DNA from: Gammaproteobacteria bacterium
GTDB taxonomy: Bacteria > Pseudomonadota > Gammaproteobacteria > Pseudomonadales > Halieaceae
Length of the DNA stretch: 64,000 nucleotides
NCBI GenBank assembly: GCA_030428835.1
Contig: JAUIEP010000011.1
Coordinates: 1 to 64,000, forward strand
Direction: 5' to 3'
Shown here: positions 9,293-20,557 of the stretch, one piece after another
How the letters are laid out: each line of letters opens with the position of its first letter
Position numbering within the stretch: position 1 is the first letter of the stretch
The notes under the pieces: generated by a model
Databases searched by the model: none
Told to the model about the DNA's origin: nothing
Seen by the model: the letters and a program-made list of their open reading frames with translations, nothing else
Position numbers and translations under genes: made by a program

Positions 9293-9310
9293 TATTATGA
9301 TTGATTTTGC
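9277..9310. promoter_or_regulatory. Two direct repeats, candidate DeoR operator
   Basis: ATGATTGAAATTGC (9277-9290) and ATGATTGATTTTGC (9297-9310) match at 12 of 14 positions and start exactly 20 bases apart, about two helical turns. The first also forms an inverted repeat TGCAAT...ATTGCA. They lie between the divergent deoR and rhaD promoters and overlap both -35 boxes, the arrangement expected for DeoR repression of both sides. Confidence 0.6.
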
Positions 9311-9328
9311 GCGTTTTGAGCCTATACT
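9301..9328 (+). promoter_or_regulatory. Putative rhaD-rhaI promoter
   Basis: TTGATT (9301-9306) and TATACT (9323-9328) with a 16-base spacer. The -35 is inside the second operator-like repeat. The rhaD ATG follows 33 bases after the -10. Confidence 0.55.
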
Positions 9329-9360
9329 TTCGCCCCACACCCTGCCACCGGACCGCCCCC

Positions 9361-11553
<2,193 letters not shown>

Positions 11554-11604
11554 GCGCCTGCGGTAGACGCCAGGCGCCTGCGTTAGAAAGGAAGGGAGAG
11601 AACA

Positions 11605-12897
11605 ATGAGCATGCGCATAGACCCGAACCAGATCGAAGAACAGAACACCGCGCTGCAAGCCGCGTTGCGCGAAGACTACGACGCGCTCGGCAGGACGCTC
11701 GCGCGCGCCGGCATCGATATCGAGGCCATTACCATCCAGGCCGCGGCCTTCGAGGTCGCCGTGCCCTCCTGGGGCGTGGGCACCGGCGGCACGCGCTTCG
11801 CGCGCTTCCCCGGGCCGGGCGAGCCGGTCGACGTGTTCGACAAGCTGGACGACTGCGCGGTCATCAACGACCTGTCGCGCCTCACGTCCAGCATCTCGCC
11901 GCACTTTCCCTGGGACGCGGTGGACGACTTCGGCGCGCTGCTGGAGAAGTCCGCCAGCCTCGGCCTCACCTGGGACTCGATCAACTCCAACACCTTCCAG
12001 GACCAGCCCGGCCAAGCGCACTCGTACAAGTACGGCAGCCTGAGCCACACCGACGAGGCCACGCGCGAGCAGGCGATCGCGCACAACCTGCAGTGCATCG
12101 AGTGGGGACAGCAGCTCGGCTCTGACACGCTGACCGTGTGGGTGGGCGACGGCTCTAACCACCCGGGGCAGTCGCACTTCCAGCGGGCCTTCGAGCGCTA
12201 CCTCGACAGCATGCGCGTGATCTACGCGGCGCTGCCCGACGGCTGGGAGGTGCACATCGAGCACAAGATGTTCGAGCCCGCGTTCTACTCCACCGTGATC
12301 CAGGACTGGGGCAGCAACGTGCTGGCCGCGATGGAGCTGGGCGAGCGCGCGAAGTCGCTCGTGGACCTCGGCCACCACGCGCCCAACTGCAACATCGAGA
12401 TGATCGTTTCGCGGCTGATCCAGTTCAAGAAGCTCGGCGGTTTTCACTTCAATGACTCGAAGTACGGCGACGACGACCTCGACAGCGGCGCCATCCACCC
12501 TTACCAGATGTTCCTGGTCTTCAACGAACTGGTGGACGCCGACTACCGCAAGCAGGAGGGCTTCGGCCCGCGCTACCTGCTGGACCAGTCGCACAACGTG
12601 ACCGACCCGATCGAGAGCCTGATGAACTCCGCCATCGAGGTGCAGCGCGCCTTCGTCAAGGCGCTGCTCGTGGACAGGCCCGCGCTGGAAGGCTTCCAGG
12701 ACGACAACGACGCGCTCATGGCGAGCAACACGCTGAAGGCCGCGTTCAACACCGACGTGTCACCTATCCTCGCGATGGCGCGCCAGCGCCAGGGTGGCGC
12801 CATCGACCCGATCGCGACGTACCGCGCCAGCGGGTACCGCGAGCAGGTGGCGAAGGAGCGCCCCGATAGTGGTGGCAGTGGGTCGGGTATCGTCTGA
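11605..12897 (+). CDS. rhaI: L-rhamnose isomerase, catabolic (rhizobial-type RhaI)
   Basis: 430 residues, typical size for the RhaI branch of rhamnose isomerases (xylose-isomerase-like TIM barrel). Recognisable segments include PSWGVGTGGTRFARFPGPGEP near the N-terminus, the metal-binding region HIEHKMFEPAFYST, HHAPNCNIEM and FHFNDSKYGDDDLDSG. It interconverts L-rhamnose and L-rhamnulose in the cytoplasm. An AGGGAGAG ribosome site precedes the ATG. It is co-transcribed with rhaD. No rhamnose mutarotase gene was seen in this window. Confidence 0.95.
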   Translation: MSMRIDPNQIEEQNTALQAALREDYDALGRTLARAGIDIEAITIQAAAFEVAVPSWGVGTGGTRFARFPGPGEPVDVFDKLDDCAVINDLSRLTSSISPHFPWDAVDDFGALLEKSASLGLTWDSINSNTFQDQPGQAHSYKYGSLSHTDEATREQAIAHNLQCIEWGQQLGSDTLTVWVGDGSNHPGQSHFQRAFERYLDSMRVIYAALPDGWEVHIEHKMFEPAFYSTVIQDWGSNVLAAMELGERAKSLVDLGHHAPNCNIEMIVSRLIQFKKLGGFHFNDSKYGDDDLDSGAIHPYQMFLVFNELVDADYRKQEGFGPRYLLDQSHNVTDPIESLMNSAIEVQRAFVKALLVDRPALEGFQDDNDALMASNTLKAAFNTDVSPILAMARQRQGGAIDPIATYRASGYREQVAKERPDSGGSGSGIV

Positions 12898-12919
12898 GGC
12901 GAGCATTGCCGCGCTCGCC
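12898..12919 (+). terminator. Hairpin after rhaI
   Basis: GGCGAGC (12898-12904) and GCTCGCC (12913-12919) form a perfect 7-base stem with an 8-base loop directly after the rhaI stop. No T-run follows, so it is a weak intrinsic terminator at best. Confidence 0.35.
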
Positions 12920-12933
12920 GGACCACGATGCGA

Positions 12934-12963
12934 TTGGCAAATTATGCCAATAATTGCCATACT
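12934..12963 (+). promoter_or_regulatory. parDE promoter with embedded operator
   Basis: TTGGCA (12934-12939) and CATACT (12958-12963) are spaced by 18 bases. The perfect inverted repeat TTGGCA-AATTA-TGCCAA (12934-12950), plus a further TTGCCA at 12954-12959 region, overlays the -35. ParD antitoxins normally autoregulate through such sites. Confidence 0.55.
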
Positions 12964-12994
12964 GCCGCGGTAATCAAGCCGTCGGAAGTTCGCC

Positions 12995-13246
12995 ATGGCC
13001 ACGATGAACATCTCTGTGCCTGACCCTATGAAAGATTGGGTCCAGGCCCAAATTGATGAGGGAAAGTACGCCAGTTCCAGCGATTATGTCCGGGACCTGA
13101 TCCGCAAGGACCAGGAGGAAAAGCAGAAACTTGCCGCACTGCAGGCCGCGATAACGCTTGGGCTGGAGAGTGGTGATGCTGGAGAGCTGGATATGGAAGC
13201 AATAAAGACGAAGGCGAGGAGATTGGCGGGGCTGGAGAAGCGCTGA
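12995..13246 (+). CDS. parD: ParD-family antitoxin
   Basis: 83 residues. The N-terminus (MNISVPDPMKDWVQAQI) is a ribbon-helix-helix DNA-binding domain of the ParD/CC2985 type, followed by SSSDYVRDLIRKDQEE and an acidic-to-basic C-terminal tail that would wrap the toxin. It neutralises the adjacent ParE and represses the operon. The stop TGA overlaps the proposed toxin start. It sits between rhaI and the MFS gene and is unrelated to either in function. Confidence 0.92.
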   Translation: MATMNISVPDPMKDWVQAQIDEGKYASSSDYVRDLIRKDQEEKQKLAALQAAITLGLESGDAGELDMEAIKTKARRLAGLEKR

Positions 13247-13554
13247 AGCCGCGAGTCTTCAAGCAGGCACAGGCCGAGCGAGACCTGCTGGATATCTGGT
13301 TGTACACCTGCCGGGAGTGGGGAGCGCCACAGGCCGACCGCTACCTTGATGAACTGTCTGGTGCAATGGCGCTACTCGCCCGACAGCCATTGAGCTGTCG
13401 AGAGCGAACTGAGTTTATGCCTCCAGTACGCATTCACCTCCACGCCCATCATCTCATTGTCTATCTGGCTGTGGACAGAGGGATAAACGTTCTACGTGTG
13501 CTGCATAAACGTATGGAAATGATCGCTCAGCTCGAAGAATACGACGATGGGTAG
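13243..13554 (+). CDS. parE: ParE-family toxin (non-canonical start likely)
   Basis: The RelE/ParE fold is clear (LDIWLYTCREWG, YLDELSGAMALLARQP, RIHLHAHHLIVYLAVD, VLRVLHKRMEM), and ParE proteins poison DNA gyrase. The first standard-type start in frame is TTG at 13300, which would delete the first family helix (RVFKQAQAERDLLDIW). The homologous N-terminus begins LKPRVFKQ at a CTG (13243-13245) overlapping the antitoxin stop as CTGA, so translation from CTG by coupling is the best model, giving 103 residues. An upstream ATT at 13222 is an alternative. Confidence 0.8.
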   Translation: MKPRVFKQAQAERDLLDIWLYTCREWGAPQADRYLDELSGAMALLARQPLSCRERTEFMPPVRIHLHAHHLIVYLAVDRGINVLRVLHKRMEMIAQLEEYDDG

Positions 13555-13633
13555 AGCAAACTGTATTCCTGTCGATAACGTTGCAAGTTGTGTGGATTCA
13601 GTCCCGCCAGACACAGTCCTGTAGACTGAGCCC

Positions 13634-14845
13634 GTGAACTACTCGGTCTTCATCCCCTTCCTCGTCGCCCGCGTCGCCCTGAGCATGGGCAACACCATGC
13701 TGTCGGTGGCGATCGGCTGGCACATGTACGAACTCAGCGGGGATCCCTTCGACCTCGCGCTGGTCGGCCTGGTGCAGATCATCCCGCTGCTGGCGTTGTT
13801 CGTGGTGTCCGGGTGGGTCGTGGACAACCTGTCGCGCAGGCTCGTGCTCGCGGTGTGCTCGGCGGCGGACATCGTCGTGCTGCTCGGCATCGCCCTGGTC
13901 ATGAACAACGGCTTCGACCCGCAGGAAAAGGGCCTGGTGTTCGCCCTGCTGTTCCTGCACGGCTGCTGCCGCGCGTTTCTCGGCCCCGCGCAGCAGGCGA
14001 TACTGCCCAACATCGTGAGCCGCGAACACCTGTCGCGCGCCGTTGCGATCACCTCGTCCGCCTGGAACGCCGCGATGATGGCCGGTCCGTTCTTCGCCGG
14101 CATACTCCTCGCGCAGGTGGACCTCGATATCTACTGGACGCTCGCCGGGCTGTACCTGCTGGGAGCCCTGGCGTTCCTGCGACTGCCGCGACTGACGCAA
14201 CTGAAACCTTCCGGCAAGGGCGTGGAACAGTTGCTGGGCGGCATTCACTTCATCCGCGGCAACCCCTACGTGCTCGGCAGCATCTCGCTGGACCTGCTCG
14301 TGGTCCTGTTCGGCAGTGTCGTGGCGCTGCTGCCCGTGTACGCCATGGACATCCTGAAGGTGGGGCCCGAAGCGCTGGGGCTGCTGCGCGGCATGCCGGC
14401 GCTGGGCGCGGTCATGGTCGGGGTGGCCATGTCGAGCCTGCCGGAGGTCACCCATGTGGGGCGGACGCTGTTCGCGGCGCTGCTGCTGTTCTCGCTGTCG
14501 ATCCTCGTGTTCGCGTTCTCCACCTCGCTGTGGCTCAGCCTCGCGGCGCTGTGGCTGTACGGCGCGTCCGACATGATCAGCGTGAACATACGCGGCACCC
14601 TGCTGCAACTCGCCACGCCGGACGAGCTGCGCGGCAGGGTTAGCGCGGTAAACTCGCTGTTTATTGCCAGCTCCAACGAGATGGGCGATTTCCGCGCGGG
14701 CAGCATGGCCGCGGTGCTGCCGCCGGTGGTGGCGGTGGCACTGGGCGGTGTCATGGCGCTTGGCATCACCGTGGCGGGCGGGCGCCTGTTCCCGCAGATC
14801 CGGCGGTTGTCACGTTACTCTGCGATCGAGGTAACTGCCAGCTAG
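13634..14845 (+). CDS. MFS transporter, EntS/MFS_3 type
   Basis: 403 residues from GTG, with about 10-12 membrane segments and the MFS loop motif after TM2 (GWVVDNLSRRLVL). FNAVTR-like family segments appear (AVAITSSAWNAAMMAGPFFAG; LRGRVSAVNSLF). This branch includes enterobactin exporter EntS and macrolide efflux proteins, so drug or siderophore export from the cytoplasm is likely. It stands alone, between the toxin pair and a convergent NTF2-like gene. Confidence 0.88.
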   Translation: MNYSVFIPFLVARVALSMGNTMLSVAIGWHMYELSGDPFDLALVGLVQIIPLLALFVVSGWVVDNLSRRLVLAVCSAADIVVLLGIALVMNNGFDPQEKGLVFALLFLHGCCRAFLGPAQQAILPNIVSREHLSRAVAITSSAWNAAMMAGPFFAGILLAQVDLDIYWTLAGLYLLGALAFLRLPRLTQLKPSGKGVEQLLGGIHFIRGNPYVLGSISLDLLVVLFGSVVALLPVYAMDILKVGPEALGLLRGMPALGAVMVGVAMSSLPEVTHVGRTLFAALLLFSLSILVFAFSTSLWLSLAALWLYGASDMISVNIRGTLLQLATPDELRGRVSAVNSLFIASSNEMGDFRAGSMAAVLPPVVAVALGGVMALGITVAGGRLFPQIRRLSRYSAIEVTAS

Positions 14846-14935
14846 CCTGATTGACCTTGTCGTAGCTGAACAACACGCGCACGGCGGGCTCGAGCTGTAA
14901 ACAGGGCGTTGCGCCAATCTCCCAAATTCGCCTGA

Positions 14936-15388
14936 CTAGCCCGCGGATTCTATACCTATGACGCTCGGGTCGCCGGACAGCGTGGCCCACACGACTTGTC
15001 GGCTGTCGATTTTCCAGATTCCGTCCTGCCGGACCCAATGGTCTCTATACTCACCGTTAGTGTCGTAGATGGCGCCCGTTGGGTCGTCACGCTCCTGGTG
15101 CCTGGCCTGGACATAGGCGCTGCTGCGGGCCGAGTCGCCATCTACGTCCACGAGAATGCTGCCGATCAAGTGCTGGGTAGGCCCGCAGCGGTCGAGAAAT
15201 CCTGCCATGGTGCCATGCAGTGCATCAATACCCCTGTGCTGCTCGCCACTACCGTAGTCAAACGACACCTCGTCCATAAAAACATCAGAGAGACGGCCCC
15301 ACTCCTTGTTGTCCAGGATTCGAGCAAAATAGGAGAGGGCGCGGACTATTGCCCGTTCATCCAGCAGCTGCTGCAAGTCCATTGTCAT
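14936..15388 (-). CDS. SnoaL/NTF2-like protein
   Basis: 150 residues with the NTF2-like cone fold seen in SnoaL_4 members: N-terminal helix (LLDERAIVRALSYFARILDNKEW), VFMDEVSFDYG, and C-terminal strands ending YRDHWVRQDGIWKI. Such proteins act as small dehydratases/isomerases or have no known activity. GGGAG precedes the ATG. It is downstream of the GH106 gene on the same strand (112-base gap) and may belong to its unit. Reaction unknown. Confidence 0.8.
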   Translation of the reverse strand: MTMDLQQLLDERAIVRALSYFARILDNKEWGRLSDVFMDEVSFDYGSGEQHRGIDALHGTMAGFLDRCGPTQHLIGSILVDVDGDSARSSAYVQARHQERDDPTGAIYDTNGEYRDHWVRQDGIWKIDSRQVVWATLSGDPSVIGIESAG

Positions 15389-15500
15389 TTCGGTTTACTC
15401 CCTGCATTCCGCTCTTTCAAGATTTTCAAGATCAGCCTTCGATTAGCCGGACCACATGACAGCCAACGCGCCTGAAACGCCGCATAGACCCGACACCCTA

Positions 15501-18500
15501 TCAATGCCGAGTCCACACCCTCTCCCGCAGGCATACCGGGCCCATCAGGCCTGCAGGCCGGAGCGGAGCAGCGTCGGCATAGGCGGGTGCAACCGTCCAC
15601 GCTACCTTTTCCACCCCCTCCTGTGCATCACCGATGAGGCGATTGATCCACCGGTTAGCCACCACAACCTCCAGCTGGTGCCGCCCCGATCCCAGGGTGT
15701 CTGGCAAGGCGACTAACGATGGCGAGTGCCAGACAGAACCGATGACCTGACCATCTATCCTGACATCGGCGACATCCCCTATCTCGCCCAGGTCGACATA
15801 GAGTGTCGCATCTATCGAGCGTTCAGGTAGGTCGATCTGCCGCCGGTAGATTGCACTCCCTGAAAAATATCGAACTCCAGCGATCTCACTCTCCGTCCAG
15901 GATCCTGTCGATAATCTAATCGTCCCCACGGGTGCGCCCCGGTCACTGGCGAACTGCACATCCCATTCCCCTTCCAGACATTCGACTTCCCGTTCAGAGA
16001 AGCTGTCTCCCGAGCTGGTCGCCAGCTTCGTCAGCTCACGAAAAACGATCATGGCTGAACCGTTGCCATCCAGTGTAAGCGGAATGATGGTTACTCCTTC
16101 ATCCATCCGGTATGGCAACCGCGTCCGCCCTCCGGTGGAAGCATCCCAAAGTTCCGGAACAAAACCGGTAACACGAAACCGGGCTTCAGCCTGCAAGGGC
16201 TCACTCGACTGGTTGAGGACGAACCAGAGATGCCCTTCCTTCATTCGACGGTGCTGAAAGCGCAGTGACATCGGTTCCTGGGCCGGGACGTCCAGATCGG
16301 GGACAACACCCCTACTCGCTAGAACTTGCTCAATCGAACGGCCAGACTGGATAAGAACATTGCCGCCATCGTTACTCGACCCCAGCCCCCACATGCGGTT
16401 TGCCAACCGCTCAAACTCTACGTGGTCATCCGCCAGACTGGGTGAGCTCTCAGGACGATTTCCCACGATAACCGCCCCCGCTTGAGCCAGCTCATGCAGT
16501 TTTCGCAGGACCGGCAAAGTCATCCGTCGCGAAGTGCCACCGAGCTGAATAGCAGCGTATTCGCCACCTGCCGGTGTTCGCAGGCGACCATTCTCGACGC
16601 TGAATAGCTCCAACAGCGCGGACGAATTTACAAAATCGTAACCGTAACGTTTGGGCACATCTTCCAGCAGCCCCCGTTCCGCGAGCGTAACCAGGGGAGC
16701 TTCCTCGCCGTAGAAATAGGCCACATCGGCCACAGACTCGCCCTGCGACAACAGCCACGAACTCCGCGCGAGATAGTTCACCCAGGCGCCTGCCTGTTCT
16801 GCCCAAGCAGAGTTGCGATTGAAGTACTGGCCGAAAATCCACAGCGCCAGGCCTGGCGCCCGGTCCGTGAGCGGCTGGTGCACACTGCTGTGAATTATGA
16901 ATCGATTGACACCCAGCGCCAGCATGGTGTCGGCCACGGGCTTCAACGACCCGGGGGTATGTGCCCAGGGCTGCAGCATCGAGGTGAACGACTCGGCTGC
17001 CACGTAACGCTTCCCGTAGAGGTTTGCCGCCGAGGCCGCGCCCTTGAGGTCTGCAATGTGATTTTTGCTGGGTCCGCGCCCCGGCGGGTACGTCCACATG
17101 GCGCCCATCGGGATATCTGCGTACTGTCGCATCTGGATGTCGTCTCCCAGGGTGGGGCGACCGGCGGACTCGAGTGCTTCCCCGTAAACCGACAACCCGC
17201 GTTCCCTGGCAACCTCCCAGATGGGGCCGTAGTGCGCCTCCGCTAAAAGCTCGGCGAGCGTCCTGCGATAATCGTAAAGAAATGCATCACTTTCGGTCGC
17301 GCTTCCCACCACATAGCCTGCCAGCGTGGGCATGTATGCCTGCGGATCATAGCCCCGCCGCGCGGTAAACTGCTCGATCAGGTCCTCTGTCCAGTTGGCC
17401 ATGCCCGCTTCGAAACTGTCTGACAGCAATCCATCGATGCCTGAGTCCAGCGAATTGCTTGTACCCAGTGAGCCCCGGTACTGCGCGAGGTAGGTCTCAA
17501 TGTAATTACGAACGCGAGGCGCACTGAGTTTATCTACTTCAAGCCCCGTTGCCTCCACGGGTGCCGGCCCGTTCAGGTGCCCGGTAAGGGAGTAGCCGAA
17601 GCGGATTACGCGCCAACGCCCTGCAGGAGGATGCCATTTCAAGACGCCGGCGTCGGACACATACTGCGACACGTCGAGCACGGTTTTGGGATTAACTATT
17701 GAGGGATCAGGCACCACTGGCGTTGGAATAGCATAGTAGTCGGGCACGGTTGCAAACCCCGCCTTCTCTTCAAATCGATGCACTCTGGCGCCGCCATACA
17801 GCGCCATCTCGGATACTTGCAGAAACTCCTGCGGTGCAGGCAGTGGTAGGCCTGGCTGCAATAAGGCTCCAGGAGCTATATCCAGCAGCGCCAGCGGATT
17901 GCTCGTCGCGGGATCGGGCTGCAGAACGACGCGGAACTTTCTGCCTCGAACCGGAGCAAAACTGCTGGTGTTCTGCACAAAAGCGCCAACGGTCAGGTCC
18001 GCACCCTGCCGAAAATGTCCATCGGCTCCTACCACTTCGAGTCGGGCGGGTATTTGTGCCGAGGCACCTGCGTGAGAACCTGTCAACACAAGCGCTGCAG
18101 TAATCGAGCGAACCTCTACCTCCCGGGGATACTCAAACTGAATCCAGGCTGGCCGGGAATGTGTCGGCGCAGGCAGGCTGATTGCGGTATCCAGGTTGCC
18201 GTCGGCAAGCTCGCCTCCTATTATCGGGCCGGAAGCAATCTCAATGCGGGGTTTCGGCAGCAAGTCATAATCTTCCGGCAACGGGAAAGCCATAGTACGG
18301 ACATCCCCATAGAGTTCAGGTATCTCTACCTGTTCGCCAGTAAGTGTATGGTCTACGGCGCGGACGGTGCCAAAGGGACCACTGGTGGCGGGCGGAGCCG
18401 CAAGCGCCTGTTCGACAGGCGCGCCGCCTACGATGTCAGTTACGCTCCAAACCAGCTTCTTCATTCCGTCCTCGGCCGCTACGAATGGTGCGCCGGTTTC

Positions 18501-18908
18501 ACTCCATCCCGCTGAAGTGGGAATCACGACCTCCATGCCATAGGATTTCGCCTGCTCAACCGCCAGCCGGAAGGCGGCTTTCCACTCCTCAGATTGGTGC
18601 TTTAGCGGTGTCTCTACGACATTGTCATTGTTCGGCATCGCGCCCTGGAACACCTGTACCCCTGCAATCCCTACCCGATCCATCCACGCCAGATCGCGAA
18701 GTATTCCATCCGTACTGACAGCACCGTTGAGCCAATGCCACCAAACACGCGGCCTCGCCTCATGCGGGGGGTCGAGAAATGCAGAATAGAAGTTGTCGGT
18801 ATTGACGACTTCAGTTCCTGAATCTGCAGACTGGGCACTACCACCTGCCACACTCAGCAAAGCAATGAAGGAAAAGAAATAGAAGCAGAAACGAGGCAGT
18901 CTTTTCAT
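15501..18908 (-). CDS. Secreted GH106-type alpha-L-rhamnosidase
   Basis: About 1135 residues from the ATG at 18908, which has an AGGAG site and starts a signal peptide (FYFFSFIALLSVAGGSA); a longer frame is rejected. The N-terminal catalytic region starts with RPRVWWHWLNGAVS followed by GILRDLAWMDRVGIAGVQ, the GH106 signature. A jelly-roll domain (YRRQIDLPERSIDATLYVDL ... VDVRIDGQVIG-like) lies at the C-terminus. GH106 enzymes remove terminal alpha-L-rhamnose with inversion. It would act in the periplasm or outside, feeding the rhamnose genes 3-6 kb away. It belongs to a leftward run with the hydrolase and PQQ dehydrogenase. Confidence 0.88.
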   Translation of the reverse strand: MKRLPRFCFYFFSFIALLSVAGGSAQSADSGTEVVNTDNFYSAFLDPPHEARPRVWWHWLNGAVSTDGILRDLAWMDRVGIAGVQVFQGAMPNNDNVVETPLKHQSEEWKAAFRLAVEQAKSYGMEVVIPTSAGWSETGAPFVAAEDGMKKLVWSVTDIVGGAPVEQALAAPPATSGPFGTVRAVDHTLTGEQVEIPELYGDVRTMAFPLPEDYDLLPKPRIEIASGPIIGGELADGNLDTAISLPAPTHSRPAWIQFEYPREVEVRSITAALVLTGSHAGASAQIPARLEVVGADGHFRQGADLTVGAFVQNTSSFAPVRGRKFRVVLQPDPATSNPLALLDIAPGALLQPGLPLPAPQEFLQVSEMALYGGARVHRFEEKAGFATVPDYYAIPTPVVPDPSIVNPKTVLDVSQYVSDAGVLKWHPPAGRWRVIRFGYSLTGHLNGPAPVEATGLEVDKLSAPRVRNYIETYLAQYRGSLGTSNSLDSGIDGLLSDSFEAGMANWTEDLIEQFTARRGYDPQAYMPTLAGYVVGSATESDAFLYDYRRTLAELLAEAHYGPIWEVARERGLSVYGEALESAGRPTLGDDIQMRQYADIPMGAMWTYPPGRGPSKNHIADLKGAASAANLYGKRYVAAESFTSMLQPWAHTPGSLKPVADTMLALGVNRFIIHSSVHQPLTDRAPGLALWIFGQYFNRNSAWAEQAGAWVNYLARSSWLLSQGESVADVAYFYGEEAPLVTLAERGLLEDVPKRYGYDFVNSSALLELFSVENGRLRTPAGGEYAAIQLGGTSRRMTLPVLRKLHELAQAGAVIVGNRPESSPSLADDHVEFERLANRMWGLGSSNDGGNVLIQSGRSIEQVLASRGVVPDLDVPAQEPMSLRFQHRRMKEGHLWFVLNQSSEPLQAEARFRVTGFVPELWDASTGGRTRLPYRMDEGVTIIPLTLDGNGSAMIVFRELTKLATSSGDSFSEREVECLEGEWDVQFASDRGAPVGTIRLSTGSWTESEIAGVRYFSGSAIYRRQIDLPERSIDATLYVDLGEIGDVADVRIDGQVIGSVWHSPSLVALPDTLGSGRHQLEVVVANRWINRLIGDAQEGVEKVAWTVAPAYADAAPLRPAGLMGPVCLRERVWTRH

Positions 18909-19078
18909 GTTGCTCCTGTACAGCTCCCGACGTTGATCCATCCACGAGACACTGCAGCCAAACTTTGTAAATCGAGCGGCGTTGTATTTAGCCCATTGCA
19001 GCGCCAACTAGCGGCGCTAACATCATCCTTTCCGACACTCCGGCGAGTTTAGTCAGCGCGCAATCAACGGCCGGTTCA

Positions 19079-20536
19079 CTACCAGGTGAAAGAACGTGCT
19101 GCATTGATTGCAGCCTCAGCGTCTTCGGGGAGTACCGTGCCCGCCGCGACGGATTCAGCCATCGCGTCCACGAAGCGCGCTTGAAAGTTTGCGGGCGAGC
19201 CATACAGCTCGGAAAGTAACGTCCGCTCGAACTTCGTATGCGTCCCGGCGCCTCCCGGGCAGTCGCTGCGCCATTCATACTGTTCGATCGGGACATCCAC
19301 CCAGGGCGAGCGCAGCCCCCCAATGCTGTTGCCATACTGGTCGCGAGGTGTATCCCAACCCTCGTTGGTCGGGATGCGTTTAAGCTGGGGAAACGTCGGC
19401 GGTACGAGACCACTGCGCACCCACTGGTTCAGCGCTATGAGCGCAGACCGCGCGAAATAGCGCACGGGGAAGCGGTTGGCAATATCCAGGGGGCAAAACT
19501 GACCGGCAACACCGAGGTCACGAAAATTCGCTTCACCCACTCGCTGCATATAGAAACCCGTGGTATGCGAACTACCTGCTGGGGTCCAGAATCGTACATT
19601 GGGAGAAGTTTCCAAAGGACCTAGTTCGACAGATGCCGTCGTAGTGTTCATTATCATAACGGGAATGCGGAGGTCCTTACGCAGCCTGTACCCCTCCGGT
19701 GGTTCGCTGCTCCCGGACAGCTGCATACCATCCGGCGTCCAATCCTGCAGGTAGATTCCGTCAAACGCGTTGTCCTGATTTTGCACTGCATTTAGATATA
19801 TGCCGAGCCGCTTTGCAGCGACCGTGTTACCGACGGCCAATACCGCTTCGACCTGCAGCGCCCCCAGGGGCGACACCGTATGCCCCTTCGCGGGCGTCCG
19901 CAGGGCACTGGCCACCTGTGAGAGTATGTCGTAGCCCAAATCACTGCTTGGCACTGACAGATGCGCGTAGCGCTCAGGGTCCCAGCGCTTCAGGGTGATT
20001 CCCGTTGTAACTTTGGTACCCTGAACTTCAAACTCTTGCTGGGGTGAGTCGTCGTCAATGCCCTCGTGGTGCAGGGACACGCCCACCCATACGAAGCCCC
20101 TGCTCAAAAGCGCCTCGGCGACCCAGCGAAAGTTCGTATCCCGCTCGGACCCGAAATATTCCTGCATGAACTCTACAACTACAGTGCCGTTAAACTGCGA
20201 CTCCTGGGGTTTGCGCACCAGCATACGTGTGGTGAAAGGAACATCCTCTCCGGCTTCTACGCGCCACTTACCGCTGCGATCAAGCGTTGTTCCGGCGACC
20301 GGTAGATAGGAATGCGCAGTGCCTGATACAAAATATTCCTCCTCAACGTATCCGTAGGTTGCGAGGTCAACGATAGAAGCCGAGTATGCATAGCCGCGCT
20401 GCCCTCCCTCGACGGGCCCGCTGAACTTGATGCTGCGCTCCGCATCCGGTTGGTTCGCCAGTACGAGCGACGCAAACGCGACCAGTAAAGTCGCGATACA
20501 GTAGCGCAACAGTGTGCAGGGTTTTATTTTTGCCAA
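19079..20536 (-). CDS. Secreted alpha/beta-hydrolase-domain protein (Abhydrolase_10-like)
   Basis: 485 residues with signal peptide (ATLLVAFASLVLA). The order EEEYFVSGTAHSY, TRMLVRKP, FNGTVVVEFMQ, GFVWVGVSLHHEGID and a C-terminal LNQWVRSGLVPP matches the large alpha/beta-hydrolase family PF20091, found widely in proteobacteria with aromatic or steroid catabolic genes but uncharacterised. The usual GxSxG is replaced by a less clear AVGNTVAAK region, so the nucleophile is uncertain. It sits 21 bases downstream of the PQQ dehydrogenase and is probably co-transcribed. Confidence 0.78.
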   Translation of the reverse strand: MAKIKPCTLLRYCIATLLVAFASLVLANQPDAERSIKFSGPVEGGQRGYAYSASIVDLATYGYVEEEYFVSGTAHSYLPVAGTTLDRSGKWRVEAGEDVPFTTRMLVRKPQESQFNGTVVVEFMQEYFGSERDTNFRWVAEALLSRGFVWVGVSLHHEGIDDDSPQQEFEVQGTKVTTGITLKRWDPERYAHLSVPSSDLGYDILSQVASALRTPAKGHTVSPLGALQVEAVLAVGNTVAAKRLGIYLNAVQNQDNAFDGIYLQDWTPDGMQLSGSSEPPEGYRLRKDLRIPVMIMNTTTASVELGPLETSPNVRFWTPAGSSHTTGFYMQRVGEANFRDLGVAGQFCPLDIANRFPVRYFARSALIALNQWVRSGLVPPTFPQLKRIPTNEGWDTPRDQYGNSIGGLRSPWVDVPIEQYEWRSDCPGGAGTHTKFERTLLSELYGSPANFQARFVDAMAESVAAGTVLPEDAEAAINAARSFTW

Positions 20537-20557
20537 AATGATTCCTCCGAAGGGGCG

